Positions 1 to 9,744 of a stretch of 64,000 nucleotides of DNA are shown piece after piece (within the stretch, counting starts at the first letter, position 1; every line of letters begins with the position of its first letter). The DNA is from Gelidibacter salicanalis (GTDB taxonomy: Bacteria; Bacteroidota; Bacteroidia; Flavobacteriales; Flavobacteriaceae): positions 1 through 64,000 of the forward strand of contig NZ_VORX01000005.1 of the NCBI RefSeq assembly GCF_007997285.1, in the 5' to 3' direction. Below the pieces are notes generated by a model. That model did not search any database. It was not told the DNA's origin and saw nothing but the letters and a program-made list of their open reading frames with translations. Made by a program: the position numbers and the translations under genes.

Positions 1-650
1 AAGCTTTTTCAGCTTGCGCATTTCTGGGAACAAAAAATACAAAAGTGCATTTTTGCACTTTGGGATTTCATTTGCAGTAGCGGTACTGATCTGGATCAAC
101 AAAGTTAATCCATATCACTTAAAACTAAAAATGCCAAGCTTTTTCAGCTTGCGCATTTCTGGGAACAAAAAATACAAAAGTGCATTTTTGCACTTTGGGA
201 TTTCATTTGCAGTAGCGGTACTGATCTGGATCAACAAAGTTAATCCATATCACTTAAAACTAAAAATGCCAAGCTTTTTAAGCTTGCGCATTTCTGGGAA
301 CAAAAAATACAAAAGTGCATTTTTGCACTTTGGGATTTCATTTGCAGTAGTGGTACTGATCTGGATCAACAAGGTTAATCCATATCACTTAAAACTAAAA
401 ATGCCAAGCTTTTTCAGCTTGATCATTTCTGGGAACAAAAAATACAAGAGTGCATTTTTGCACTTTGGGATTTCATTTGCAATAGTGGTACTGATCTGGA
501 TCAACAAGGTTAATCCATTTTCGCTTAAAATAAAAAATGCCAAGCTTTTCAGCTTGAGCATTTCTGTAAACAAAAAAGATAAAATAAGCTATTCACACTA
601 TTTGTTTACATTTACAGAAGTGAAATTTGTTTGTATCAACAGCTGATATA
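1..650. repeat. 135-bp tandem repeat array, five copies, open at left edge
   Basis: Copies begin at 1, 136, 271 and 406, exactly 135 bp apart, and a fifth, clearly degenerate copy begins at 542. Copies 1 and 2 are almost identical; copies 3 and 4 carry a few substitutions. Each full unit holds three short inverted repeats: AAGCT/AGCTT around 5 nt, AAAGTGCA/TGCACTTT around a T-rich loop, and TGATC/GATCA around TG. Because 135 is a multiple of three, one plus-strand frame stays open through all copies (to 646) as a 45-residue repeat with a hydrophobic stretch, but there is no ATG start and no visible promoter. It could be the 3' end of a repeat protein gene starting left of the window, or a non-coding satellite that happens to be open. 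I favour non-coding, weakly. Confidence 0.85.
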
Positions 651-725
651 CCAGAAATGAGGAATGCATCACTTTTGTAGTATTAAATTAACCTTTACAT
701 TAGAAAATTTCTAAAAAACACATAT

Positions 726-875
726 ATGCCAAAGCCAAAGGGTCAGAAAAACGGGAATAATAAAGCAAAGCACACTAAATTGCTGGATAGAAAAATGAAC
801 AAGAAGAAAGAAGCACAGGCGGTTCGTAAGGAAAAATTAAAGGCAATTATAAAAAAAGCAAAGGCTGATAAGTGA
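726..875 (+). CDS. Small Lys-rich basic protein (49 aa)
   Basis: An ATG at 726 opens a 49-codon frame ending in TGA at 875. The product is extremely basic (MPKPKGQKN start, KKAKADK end), with about one third lysine, no hydrophobic segment and no cysteines. Composition and length resemble small hypothetical proteins that I recall from Flavobacteriia; the function is unknown, though nucleic-acid or ribosome association would fit the charge. A near-consensus -7 element (CACTTTTG) lies about 50 nt upstream. It points towards the minus-strand ligase gene and is not part of an operon. The call rests on coherent composition and an ordinary ATG, not on a recognised domain. Confidence 0.55.
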   Translation: MPKPKGQKNGNNKAKHTKLLDRKMNKKKEAQAVRKEKLKAIIKKAKADK

Positions 876-940
876 GCTCATATCCCGCTCAGATATGATA
901 TAAATTGCGGTAATACTATTGAAAATTTATTCCTAGTTTA

Positions 941-2218
941 TTAAATACTATGTCGGTATAAATTAACCGTTTTTCTATGCTTTCCGGAACTCAATAATGG
1001 TATACCTTCAACGTATATAACTTTAAAATCAGCATCCTGTCCCAAATAGGATTTGAATTCATCCACTAACTGGGCTTCTCTTTTAAATCCAGTTGGGCAA
1101 TTTATTTTAAATTCATAAGATTTCTCATCTACTTGAATCAATTGATATTGTTCTATTTCTAAATAATTCCACATGTTTCTACCAATAAGATATGAGGTGA
1201 TCAAGTCCCCAGAAGTATCAAAGAGTAAATCTAATTTTCGGCCTTCTACTGTTTTTAAGTAAGTAATTCCATTTGTAATTTCTTTAACTCCCATGTCCCC
1301 AGTATCGTATCTTATAAACGGCATCGCATAATTATAAAGATCGGTCAATACAATACGACCGAGAAGACCGTCTTCTAAGAGTTCATCTCTTTCAGGATGG
1401 AATATTTCAATTTTATAACTCGCTGTATTGACTAAAAAATAATCAGAATCTTTTTCCTGCTGAGCGATAATCCCATTTTCAATATTACTATATCTCGACA
1501 CCACTGGGCACTTGAATAATTCTTTCAGTTTAAGCCGAGTTTCCCTAGATAAGCCTTCAGACATCGTAATCACCCCAGAAAAGTGACATGGAAAATTATC
1601 AATCTTATTTTTTTTACAATATCTCACAATGTTTTCTAAGGCGGAGACATAGCCCAAAACAGTATGTGTTTGTTGCGCGTATTTTTTACAATCTTCTATT
1701 AACTTTTTGATTTCGAGATCTTTTAGATTTTGAACATCAATGGTGGAAATATGCTGTAACTGATAAAGCCAGGGGGCTTGCATCTTTTCCTTTATCCATA
1801 TTCTGAAATACAGCAGTCTATTTCCTAAATTATAGCCGCCTAATTTTCCAAAATAGAGAGTGTCTGCATAGTTTCTAGCTTTTTTGTTTTTATCCTGATA
1901 CACAGAAAAAGGAGTGCCTGTGGATCCAGAAGTTGTCATTTTCAGTAGATCTTTAACTTCAAAATTCGTTGCAGTAAATGCCTTAAAGTTTGATTTAATT
2001 GTCAACTTATTTATTACCGGAAAATGATCTAGAGACGTACTATCCATATGTTGATAGTAGGGGACATTCGTACTGGCGTGACGAAGTAACTTGCTTAAAG
2101 CAGATAAATGTGCTTCTGTCTTTAAGTCATAATGAGTTTTTATGTCTTTATGATGTTTACTGATTTTTAATCCCCCTAAAAAATCCTTGATATGAAATAA
2201 AACACCTGTATTATTCAT
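941..2218 (-). CDS. PaaK/CapK-like AMP-binding (phenylacetate-CoA ligase family) enzyme
   Basis: A 425-residue protein of the adenylate-forming superfamily, the branch that includes phenylacetate-CoA ligase and the capsule protein CapK. The glycine/serine/threonine-rich ATP loop TTSGSTGTP lies near residues 95-103 and the RYDTGD motif near 303-308. The C-terminus has LLSSGKHRK, the small domain carrying a conserved lysine region. Family members activate a carboxylic acid with ATP; the substrate cannot be read from the sequence. CapK-type relatives usually sit in surface polysaccharide loci, but here no glycan genes are adjacent. I prefer ATG 2218 over a TTG nine codons upstream because that TTG lies at the edge of a hairpin. 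Family sure, substrate unknown. Confidence 0.8.
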   Translation of the reverse strand: MNNTGVLFHIKDFLGGLKISKHHKDIKTHYDLKTEAHLSALSKLLRHASTNVPYYQHMDSTSLDHFPVINKLTIKSNFKAFTATNFEVKDLLKMTTSGSTGTPFSVYQDKNKKARNYADTLYFGKLGGYNLGNRLLYFRIWIKEKMQAPWLYQLQHISTIDVQNLKDLEIKKLIEDCKKYAQQTHTVLGYVSALENIVRYCKKNKIDNFPCHFSGVITMSEGLSRETRLKLKELFKCPVVSRYSNIENGIIAQQEKDSDYFLVNTASYKIEIFHPERDELLEDGLLGRIVLTDLYNYAMPFIRYDTGDMGVKEITNGITYLKTVEGRKLDLLFDTSGDLITSYLIGRNMWNYLEIEQYQLIQVDEKSYEFKINCPTGFKREAQLVDEFKSYLGQDADFKVIYVEGIPLLSSGKHRKTVNLYRHSI

Positions 2219-2246
2219 TGCTCTTAGTTGACGATTAACCCACAAT

Positions 2247-2276
2247 ATGCGGCATACCGCATCTTTTTTTTTTTCA
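2247..2276 (+). terminator. Hairpin followed by T-tract, antisense to the leader of the PaaK-like gene
   Basis: ATGCGG/CCGCAT pair around a CATA loop at 2247-2262 and are followed on the plus strand by about 12 T residues. This is the shape of an intrinsic terminator for plus-strand transcription, but no plus-strand gene lies upstream except the small ORF ending at 875. Seen from the minus strand it is a short hairpin in the 5' leader of the PaaK-like gene. Confidence 0.45.
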
Positions 2277-2490
2277 ATAATCAGTAAACAAACAAATCAT
2301 TTGTAGAGATCCTATTCAAAAAAGTTGCTCTGAATTTCCAGGTTAAACCATATCCTTAAATGTAAAATTATTTTTTTATTTCTTAATTAAAATAAACAAA
2401 ATTTTTCACCTTTAAATCACAGTATTTTATATTATATGTTATTTTGACACAACACACTGGGTAGGGTGCTCGACAAGCATTAAACAGGGG

Positions 2491-3774
2491 CTATAACATA
2501 TCTAAAATCCGCTCTAAGGCCATACCTCTCGAACCTTTAATCAATAGAAATGAATGTTCCACACGAGTGGTGTTCAGATAGAATTTTAATGCCTCAACTG
2601 TTTGAAATTTTTGAATCCATTTTGAAGTAACAGTGGTATTATAAAAATTTTCTCCTACCAAATAGACCTGACCTAAATCGTGTTGCTCCAGATAGTCCAC
2701 GATAAACTGATGTTCATTGGCCGCAGTTTGTCCCAACTCGAACATGTCTCCCAAAAAAAGATGCTTTTTACCTTGTTGCAATTGTTTAAAATTTTCCAAG
2801 GCAGCCAGCATGCTTGTAGGATTAGCATTGTAGGCATCCATAATAATGGTATTGTTGCCCTGCTTTAAAATTTGTGACCGATTATTGGTTGGCGTATATT
2901 TTTCAATTGCGTTGATTATGGCCTCACGATTTACTTTAAAATAAGAGCCTACCGCAATAGCCACAGCCATGTTATTGAAATTATAAGTGCCAGCAAGTTG
3001 ACTGTTAACCGTTCTGTTATTGTACGTTAGGCTTACACACGGTTGTGATTTTACGAGTTTTAGACGAGTGTCCGACGATGTGGGCAACCCGAATTTATGC
3101 ACCTGCTCATATCCTGAAGTTTGTTGTACTTGAATCGGGTCATTCTCGTTAACAAAAATAACCTTATGATGGGCCTTTAGGTAATCGTATAATTCAGATT
3201 TTGCTTTAATAACGCCTTCCAAACTGCCAAAACCTTCTAAATGAGCTTTTCCAAAATTGGTGATCAATCCATAATCAGGTTGGGCAATCTGACAGAGCAA
3301 GGCAATCTCTTTGGGGTGATTTGCGCCCATTTCAACAATGCCTATGTCTGTATGTTCATTTATCTGTAATAAGGTAAGCGGGACACCTATGTGGTTGTTT
3401 AAGTTTCCTTGTGTTGCGGTAGTCACATTGGTTTTGGAAAGGACCGCTTTAATCAGTTCTTTGGTGGTCGTTTTACCGTTGCTACCGGTAAGGGCAAGAA
3501 TAGGCACATTTAATGTCTTTCTATGATGGGTTGCGAGTTGTTGTAAGGTTTCTAAAACATTGTCTACCACAATGTAGCGCTCGTCTATAGCGACTTCCGC
3601 TTCATCAACTACACAGTATTTAGCGCCCGAATCTAATGCTTGGGAGGCGAATTTATTGCCATTATAATGGTCTCCCTTGAGTGCAAAAAAAAGGCAGTCT
3701 TTTTCAAGCTTTCGGGTGTCTGTACATGCGGAAGTGCATTCTAAAAAATGGGCATAAAGAGTTTCTATTATCAT
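2491..3774 (-). CDS. murF: UDP-N-acetylmuramoyl-tripeptide--D-alanyl-D-alanine ligase
   Basis: MurF catalyses the last cytoplasmic step of peptidoglycan precursor synthesis, adding D-Ala-D-Ala to UDP-MurNAc-tripeptide with ATP. The protein (about 427 aa) has the Mur ligase order: N-terminal substrate domain with DTRKL and GxxYNGNKF-like segments, the ATP-binding LTGSNGKTTTKEL loop near residues 100, the central GIVEMGANHPKEI segment, and the MDAYNANPTSM / KHLFLGDMFELG C-terminal motifs typical of MurF. Ten extra codons upstream (MLGLFCYFYF) are hydrophobic and not family-like, so I start at ATG 3774. It lies downstream of gldJ in the same direction, separated by a strong hairpin, so it probably has its own promoter. 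Confidence 0.95.
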   Translation of the reverse strand: MIIETLYAHFLECTSACTDTRKLEKDCLFFALKGDHYNGNKFASQALDSGAKYCVVDEAEVAIDERYIVVDNVLETLQQLATHHRKTLNVPILALTGSNGKTTTKELIKAVLSKTNVTTATQGNLNNHIGVPLTLLQINEHTDIGIVEMGANHPKEIALLCQIAQPDYGLITNFGKAHLEGFGSLEGVIKAKSELYDYLKAHHKVIFVNENDPIQVQQTSGYEQVHKFGLPTSSDTRLKLVKSQPCVSLTYNNRTVNSQLAGTYNFNNMAVAIAVGSYFKVNREAIINAIEKYTPTNNRSQILKQGNNTIIMDAYNANPTSMLAALENFKQLQQGKKHLFLGDMFELGQTAANEHQFIVDYLEQHDLGQVYLVGENFYNTTVTSKWIQKFQTVEALKFYLNTTRVEHSFLLIKGSRGMALERILDML

Positions 3775-3785
3775 AAAATAAAAGT

Positions 3786-3819
3786 AACAAAAAAGTCCTA
3801 ACACAAGGTCAGGACTTTT
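3786..3819 (-). terminator. Intrinsic terminator of gldJ
   Basis: AAAAGTCCT and AGGACTTTT pair across an 11-nt loop just after the gldJ stop codon. On the minus strand the stem is followed by TTTTTTGTTACTTTT. It overlaps the leader of murF, so the two genes are separate transcription units. The A/T tracts on both sides could also let it work bidirectionally. Confidence 0.75.
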
Positions 3820-3838
3820 AATAGTTAATCACTAAATA

Positions 3839-5506
3839 TTAGTTTCTTGATTTGTTGTTTCTTTGAGATTTAGATCCAACTCTAGACATTGCACATCTAA
3901 AACCGATGTAGTCCGTTGCCATGTCCTGTGGGAAATAACGACGTTGTGCAGGATCGAGCCAGTAAGCTCTATCTTTCCAAGATCCACCTTTATAAACTCT
4001 TACATTATCATTTACCAAAGACGTTCTGTCATTAGATTTGTCGTAAGATCTGATCAATTGTCCGCTTGAATCTGCTGCTACATTGTGGGTAGGAGAGTTG
4101 TACATTTGTTTAGTTCCAATGCCGGCTTCACCTTCATCAAAATTGTCGTTATAGTAACGCGATGACCTCTTGTCGCCATCTCTAAAGTTTCTGTTATCAC
4201 TAACATCAAAATTTGTTCTTAAGTAAGAATCGTCTGAAGTAATAGGGACTTGTAAAATTTCACCTGGTAAGTTTCTAGGAACTATTTGCCCACTACTCAA
4301 GGTGTCATAAACAATATCTTGAGTTGTAAGTACTTTTACAGTACCATCTTCATTAATGGCATTTTTAGTATAAACATTACCACGGTAATAGTTAAAGTCG
4401 TTAAATTCATCGTCAACAATTGGTCTGTAGACATCAGCCACCCATTCTGCAACGTTACCTGCCATATCATATATTCCAAAATCGTTAGGAGCATAAGATT
4501 TTACAGCATTGGTAATGTCTGCCCCATCATCTGACCAGCCTGCAATTCCGCCGTAATCACCTTTTCCTTGTTTAAAGTTGGCTAATTGATCTCCTCTAGA
4601 TTTTCTTTTGCCAGAACGTGTGTATTGACCACTCCATGGGTATTTCTTTCTACCACGAATGGTATTGTAGTTTCTTAATTCACTCAAGCCAAGTGCCGCA
4701 TATTCCCATTCAGCTTCAGAAGGTAAGCGATACTCTGGAGAGACAACCCCTGATTCTCTTTTAGCATAAATATTGATAGGATTACCTTCAGCATCTGTTT
4801 GTTGTTTCTTTTTTCCTCCTTCAAGGACTTCGGCGTTGCCACCATAAGTAGCACTAGGGCTATTAATGTAAGTATCTGTATTGAAATTAGCATCTGCACT
4901 CACATCATTTAAACGCGCGTCTTTCTTTAAATAACCAGCTTCTTCCAAATAAAGTTCGTTCACTCTGTCTGTTCTCCATTTTGCAAATTCAACAGCTTGA
5001 ATCCAACTTACACCAACTACAGGATATTCTCCATAACCCGGGTGACGTAAATAGTTTTCTGTCATCATCTCGCTATAGCCAAGACGATTTCTCCATACTA
5101 AAGTATCTGGTAAAGCACTGTTATAGATTAAGCGATAGTTCGGGTCCTCTGGAGGGTAGACACGTTTTAGATAATCTAAGTACTCCAAATACATTTTGTT
5201 GGTAACTTCAGTTTCATCCATGTAAAACGATTGCACGTGAAGTTGGCTAGGGGAGTTGTTCCAATCGTGCATAGGATCATCTTGCACTTTACCCATCGTA
5301 AAAGTTCCACCTTCAACAAAAACGAGGCCTGGGGATGTGGCTTGTTCTTTGAAATTGGTGTTATACTGGAAGCCTCCATTCTTATCATTTATTTTCCAGC
5401 CCGTTGCTCTGGACTCGTTTGATGAAGATTTTTTACACCCGACCATTGTTAAAGAAAGCACTAGGGCAAACACTATCCTTATATTAATGATGTTTTTCAT
5501 TTCCAT
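3839..5506 (-). CDS. gldJ: Gliding motility lipoprotein GldJ
   Basis: 555 aa, close to the length of known GldJ. The N-terminus is a lipoprotein signal peptide (SLTMVGCKK, lipobox Cys at residue 24), so the mature protein is lipid-anchored in the envelope. The remainder is a formylglycine-generating-enzyme/SUMF1-like fold: FVEGGTFTMG near 65, FYMDETEVTN, YPVVGVSWIQAVEFAKWR, YRLPSEAEWEYAA, DMAGNVAEWVADVY and YKGGSWKDRAY, ending in RRYFPQDMATDYIGFRCAMS. In Flavobacterium GldJ is required for gliding and stabilises other Gld proteins; it is not thought to be an enzyme. Its position divergent from porU-porV is the conserved flavobacterial arrangement and confirms the assignment. Starts at residues 1 or 3 are equally possible. 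Confidence 0.95.
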   Translation of the reverse strand: MEMKNIINIRIVFALVLSLTMVGCKKSSSNESRATGWKINDKNGGFQYNTNFKEQATSPGLVFVEGGTFTMGKVQDDPMHDWNNSPSQLHVQSFYMDETEVTNKMYLEYLDYLKRVYPPEDPNYRLIYNSALPDTLVWRNRLGYSEMMTENYLRHPGYGEYPVVGVSWIQAVEFAKWRTDRVNELYLEEAGYLKKDARLNDVSADANFNTDTYINSPSATYGGNAEVLEGGKKKQQTDAEGNPINIYAKRESGVVSPEYRLPSEAEWEYAALGLSELRNYNTIRGRKKYPWSGQYTRSGKRKSRGDQLANFKQGKGDYGGIAGWSDDGADITNAVKSYAPNDFGIYDMAGNVAEWVADVYRPIVDDEFNDFNYYRGNVYTKNAINEDGTVKVLTTQDIVYDTLSSGQIVPRNLPGEILQVPITSDDSYLRTNFDVSDNRNFRDGDKRSSRYYNDNFDEGEAGIGTKQMYNSPTHNVAADSSGQLIRSYDKSNDRTSLVNDNVRVYKGGSWKDRAYWLDPAQRRYFPQDMATDYIGFRCAMSRVGSKSQRNNKSRN

Positions 5507-5830
5507 ACTTTTTAAGTAAGCTAATTAAATTTTGTGACGCAATATAGTAATTTAAGAGAAATTATCAACTGTTTTTATGAAATACAAAAAAGAAAGCTGC
5601 ATTTCATCCCTTTTTTTGTACACAACATCGGATTTTTGATCATTTTATCGATATATTTCGTAGTTCATTAACGTCATCCTAAAACAAATATTGTTGTAAT
5701 TTTGAATAAAAATTAAGACGGTATGGTAACAATAAGTGCCAAATGTTTTTAAGGATTGCTTTTGTACCATAGCATTTGATAGGAAAAGCGACAAATTATG
5801 CTTAGTTTTTGAGAACGAATTCACCTCATA
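5507..5830. other. Divergent intergenic region between gldJ and porU
   Basis: 324 bases without a gene. It must hold the promoters of both gldJ (leftward) and porU (rightward). I see several imperfect -7 like boxes (for example TAGCATTTG near 5770, one base too long) but no perfect TAnnTTTG element, so I do not place a promoter. No repeat or hairpin stands out. Confidence 0.5.
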
Positions 5831-8800
5831 ATGAAATTGACCTTTCGCTTTATTTTTGTTTTAATTGTAGGTTTGGGTTATGCGCAAGAGAAGCAATTTA
5901 ATATCCAATGGCAGGGTGAGCAGGTCTTAGAAACTGCCTATTCTAAAATTTCAGTGCCGTCATTTAATCAGGAACATTTCAGTTTTGAACTGAATTCAGG
6001 TCTCACCTACTTTGCACAATGGGCGTCAGAAGGTACCATCAACCCTAATACTGTTACTCTGACAAACGTAACCTATGCGAATATTACTAGGGACGAATTA
6101 AACGCTGTTCCATTGGAGTCAATTCCTACGACTCCAAGTCTGGAATTTAAAAATATCACAGCCCGTGGAGAGACTTTCGCATATCTCGAACTGTCTCCTA
6201 TTATTAAGGATAAGGAAACTTATAAAAAAATCATCTCGTTTACCATAAATTTCACCACCGGTTCTAATAGAGGTAAAGAGCCTCTAGGTAATGACTACAC
6301 ACTTAAAAATTCGGTGTTAAGTTCGGGCAGTTGGTTCCGATTCTATGTGGATAAATCTGGCGTGTTTAAACTCTCCAAAAGTTTTTTAAATAATTTGGGC
6401 ATACAAACCAATGGTCTAGATCCGCGAACCATAAAAATTTATGGCAACGGTGGCGCCATGTTGCCACTACCCAATTCTGAACCCTATCCGTTTGATTTGA
6501 CAGAAAATGCTATAAAAATTGTGGGCGAAGAGGACGGCGAATTTCACAACAAGGATTATATCCTGTTTTACGCGGAAGGACCGACGGGTTTTAATGCAGA
6601 TAGTAATACTCATCATAACGTCTTTACGGATAAGAGTTATTACTATATCACTTTTGGTGGAGGTTTGGGAAAACGGAAGGCATCCATCGCCCAACCCGAG
6701 GCAGCGGCGACCTATATTATAGATACATTTCAGGATTACCAATTTCACGAAGTCGATGCCTACAACATTGTCAGGGTTGGACGACGTTGGTTTGGTGACC
6801 GGTTTGATGTGGAACACCAAAAGCAATTTAAATTTAGTTTTCCAAATCTTATTCTTTCTGAAGCGGCTTATGTTAAAGTACACGCAGCATCAACCTCAGA
6901 TGTGCCCACCTCCATGGAAATAAAGATTAATGATGAAGTCGTTTCCAATCTTAATTTTGCCTCCATTGGGATGCCTGTTCTGGCGGACGGCAAGTCTTTT
7001 AATGCGAATGTGACTTTAAATTCTCCTGAGGTTAACGTCACGCTAACCTACAATAACTCCGGAAACCCCACAGCTCATGGGTATTTAGATTATATCGCCA
7101 TTGAGGCGACGCGGGCTTTAACCTTTACAGGCAAGCAGTTTATGTTTAAAAATAAAGTGGTGTCAAACACTCCAGGGATTGTAGCTTATAATTTATCCAA
7201 TGCTTCCGCCGTATCGGAAGTGTGGGAAATTACGGATAAGTATAACGTAGCTAGCGCTTTAAACACAGATGGAGCTTCGGTTTTTAATTTTAAATCTGAA
7301 TCTGGTTTGGCCAAAACTTATCTCGCCGTATCGCCTGCTGATTATTACGAGCCATTGCGTGACAGTAAAACTACGGTAGATAACCAAAATTTAAAAGGGC
7401 GTATCTTAAAGGATGATCAGGGTCAGTTTAAAGATGTAGATTATCTAATTATTAGTCCGGACAATCTTAGATCCCAGGCTGAGCGTCTTGCCCAGATTAA
7501 TAGAGATCAAAATAATCTGAATGTAAAGGTGGTCACCTTAAATGAGATTTATACGGAGTTCAGTTCGGGAAATCAAGATGTAGGTGCTATTCGAAACTTG
7601 GTCCGTTACGTGTATCACAATGCAAGTGGGTTAGAAAAACGTCTAAAATATGTCTGTCTTTTTGGGGATGCTTCTTTTGATTATAAAGATCGCATCCCCA
7701 ACAATACGAACATTGTACCCTCGTGGCATTCTTTAAATAGTTTTAGTCTTACCAATGCCTATGTGTCTGATGATTTTTTCGGAATGATGGATGAGAATGA
7801 AGGCGATATGAGTACTTCCAATAAATTGGATGTTGCTGTTGGGCGCATTTTGGCAGAAACACCCCAACGCGCCAAGGAAATGGTGGATAAGATAGACTTA
7901 TATTACAAAGAGATTTCATATGGGCCCTGGAGAAATAACGTCGTCGTCCTGTCTGATGATGTCGATGTGGCCTGGGAAAGCATACTTCAGGAAACTACAG
8001 ATGCAATTGCTAATAGCATTGCGGTCGAAAAGCCGTTTTTAAATGTGGTTAAGATTCACTCTGACGCTTACCAGCAGGAAGCGTCCGCTAGCGGAGAACG
8101 TTATCCCGAGGTAAACAAATCTCTAAAAGATGCGCTTGAAGTAGGCGCTTTGGTGGTGAACTATTTTGGGCATGGCGGTGAAGATGGCTTAGCTTCAGAA
8201 CGCATTTTTGATAAAAACGATTCGCAAGAAATTAACAATACCTGCAAGTTCCATTGTTTTGTAACGGTAACCTGTGAATACACGCGATTTGACAACCCGT
8301 TTCGTCCTACAGCCGGAGAGTATACCTATTGGAATACTAAAGGAGGCGCCATTGGTCTGATCACAACAACACGACAAATTTTTGTAAATGTTGGCGTCGC
8401 ATTTAATGTAAAATTAGAGGACTATCTCTTTAATACGACCAATCAAACATCAATGGCAGAAGCTTTACGGCTCACTAAAAATGACCCAGCACTGTCTGGA
8501 ATTCAGCAAAGGCGCTTAGTGTTTTTTATTGGCGATCCGGCAATGAAACTCGCTTTTGCCCAACCTAATATCCAACTGACTAAAATTAATGATAAACTTC
8601 TGGGGCAAACAAATGATACTTTAAAGGCTTTGAGCAAAGTAAAATTGTCAGGACAAATTACAGATCCTTCAGGGACTCTGATGTCTGGTTACAATGGGGT
8701 ATTGACTGCTACTGTTTTTGATAAAGAAATTCAACGTCAAACACTAGGCAATAATAATGTGATTCAAAACGGAAAGCCAATCAAAATGGACTTTACCACT

Positions 8801-9682
8801 TTAGGCGAAAAGTTGTTCATTGGTCAGGCCACCGTTACCAATGGTATATTTAATTTTGAATTTGTGGTGCCGCGTGACATTGGGGTGCCTGTGGGAAAAG
8901 GGAAGGTAAGTTTTTACGCCCAAACTGAAACCCCCTTAAAAGACCAGGCTGGCGCAAATTTTGATATCCTGGTAGGAGGTATCAACAGAAATGCCACCCT
9001 AGATAATACTGGGCCAATGGTAAAACTCTACATGAATGATGAAAATTTCGTTTCTGGAGGTATCACCAATGAAGCACCAACACTTTTGGCCAAATTGGAG
9101 GACAGCAATGGCATCAATACAGCAAGTGGTATTGGGCATGATATCATCGCAATTATTGATGGTGATGAGACTAATCCATTTGTGCTTAATGATTATTATA
9201 AAGCCAATGTTGATGATTATACCACAGGAGAAGTGTCTTATGGCTTCCGCGATCTGAAACCCGGTTTGCATACCTTAACCCTTAAAGCCTGGGATGTCTA
9301 TAACAATTCGAGTAGTTCTGAAATTCAGTTCGTTGTTCATGATAAAGATCAAGAGTTAAAGATTGAAAACGTATTAAATTATCCTAATCCGTTCATTAAT
9401 TACACAGAATTTTGGTTTAACCACAATAGTTCACAACCTTTAGACGTTTCTATACAAATATTCACTGTTTCAGGTAAGTTGGTTAAAACCCTGAACAGTC
9501 AAACAAATTCCGATGGATGTTGTAATGAAGGGGTTTCCTCTTTATCTCGAGATATAGTTTGGGATGGGCGCGATGATTTTGGAGACAAAATAGGTAAAGG
9601 CGTTTATATTTATAAACTTAAAGTGCGCTCTAGTCAATTGAATAAGCAAGTAGAGAAAATTGAAAAACTTGTGATATTATAA
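5831..9682 (+). CDS. porU: Type IX secretion system sortase PorU
   Basis: 1283 aa with an N-terminal signal peptide (cleavage probably after GLGYAQ). PorU is the gingipain-like C25 cysteine peptidase that removes C-terminal sorting domains from T9SS cargo at the outer membrane and attaches the cargo to the cell surface. The catalytic dyad is visible: His781 in NYFGHGG and Cys815 in TVTCEY. The C25 region covers about residues 530-910, followed by Ig-like domains; the end (LNYPNPFINYTEF... WDGRDDFGDKIGKGVYIYKL) is a FlgD-like/T9SS type-A-like module. Size and the order gldJ / porU-porV match other Flavobacteriia. It is followed after 62 bp by porV, probably co-transcribed. High certainty. Confidence 0.95.
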   Translation: MKLTFRFIFVLIVGLGYAQEKQFNIQWQGEQVLETAYSKISVPSFNQEHFSFELNSGLTYFAQWASEGTINPNTVTLTNVTYANITRDELNAVPLESIPTTPSLEFKNITARGETFAYLELSPIIKDKETYKKIISFTINFTTGSNRGKEPLGNDYTLKNSVLSSGSWFRFYVDKSGVFKLSKSFLNNLGIQTNGLDPRTIKIYGNGGAMLPLPNSEPYPFDLTENAIKIVGEEDGEFHNKDYILFYAEGPTGFNADSNTHHNVFTDKSYYYITFGGGLGKRKASIAQPEAAATYIIDTFQDYQFHEVDAYNIVRVGRRWFGDRFDVEHQKQFKFSFPNLILSEAAYVKVHAASTSDVPTSMEIKINDEVVSNLNFASIGMPVLADGKSFNANVTLNSPEVNVTLTYNNSGNPTAHGYLDYIAIEATRALTFTGKQFMFKNKVVSNTPGIVAYNLSNASAVSEVWEITDKYNVASALNTDGASVFNFKSESGLAKTYLAVSPADYYEPLRDSKTTVDNQNLKGRILKDDQGQFKDVDYLIISPDNLRSQAERLAQINRDQNNLNVKVVTLNEIYTEFSSGNQDVGAIRNLVRYVYHNASGLEKRLKYVCLFGDASFDYKDRIPNNTNIVPSWHSLNSFSLTNAYVSDDFFGMMDENEGDMSTSNKLDVAVGRILAETPQRAKEMVDKIDLYYKEISYGPWRNNVVVLSDDVDVAWESILQETTDAIANSIAVEKPFLNVVKIHSDAYQQEASASGERYPEVNKSLKDALEVGALVVNYFGHGGEDGLASERIFDKNDSQEINNTCKFHCFVTVTCEYTRFDNPFRPTAGEYTYWNTKGGAIGLITTTRQIFVNVGVAFNVKLEDYLFNTTNQTSMAEALRLTKNDPALSGIQQRRLVFFIGDPAMKLAFAQPNIQLTKINDKLLGQTNDTLKALSKVKLSGQITDPSGTLMSGYNGVLTATVFDKEIQRQTLGNNNVIQNGKPIKMDFTTLGEKLFIGQATVTNGIFNFEFVVPRDIGVPVGKGKVSFYAQTETPLKDQAGANFDILVGGINRNATLDNTGPMVKLYMNDENFVSGGITNEAPTLLAKLEDSNGINTASGIGHDIIAIIDGDETNPFVLNDYYKANVDDYTTGEVSYGFRDLKPGLHTLTLKAWDVYNNSSSSEIQFVVHDKDQELKIENVLNYPNPFINYTEFWFNHNSSQPLDVSIQIFTVSGKLVKTLNSQTNSDGCCNEGVSSLSRDIVWDGRDDFGDKIGKGVYIYKLKVRSSQLNKQVEKIEKLVIL

Positions 9683-9744
9683 TAATAATTTATATTTGTT
9701 AAATACGCAGGTACGCGAGTGCTTGTTTTGAGACTCAAGATCAT

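Noticed and set aside
1-541. Left-edge repeats as a CRISPR array
   Set aside because: The whole 135-bp unit repeats; there are no unique spacers and no cas genes.
6467-6883. Long antisense ORF opposite porU
   Set aside because: Lies entirely inside a well-supported gene, with composition that follows from porU codons.
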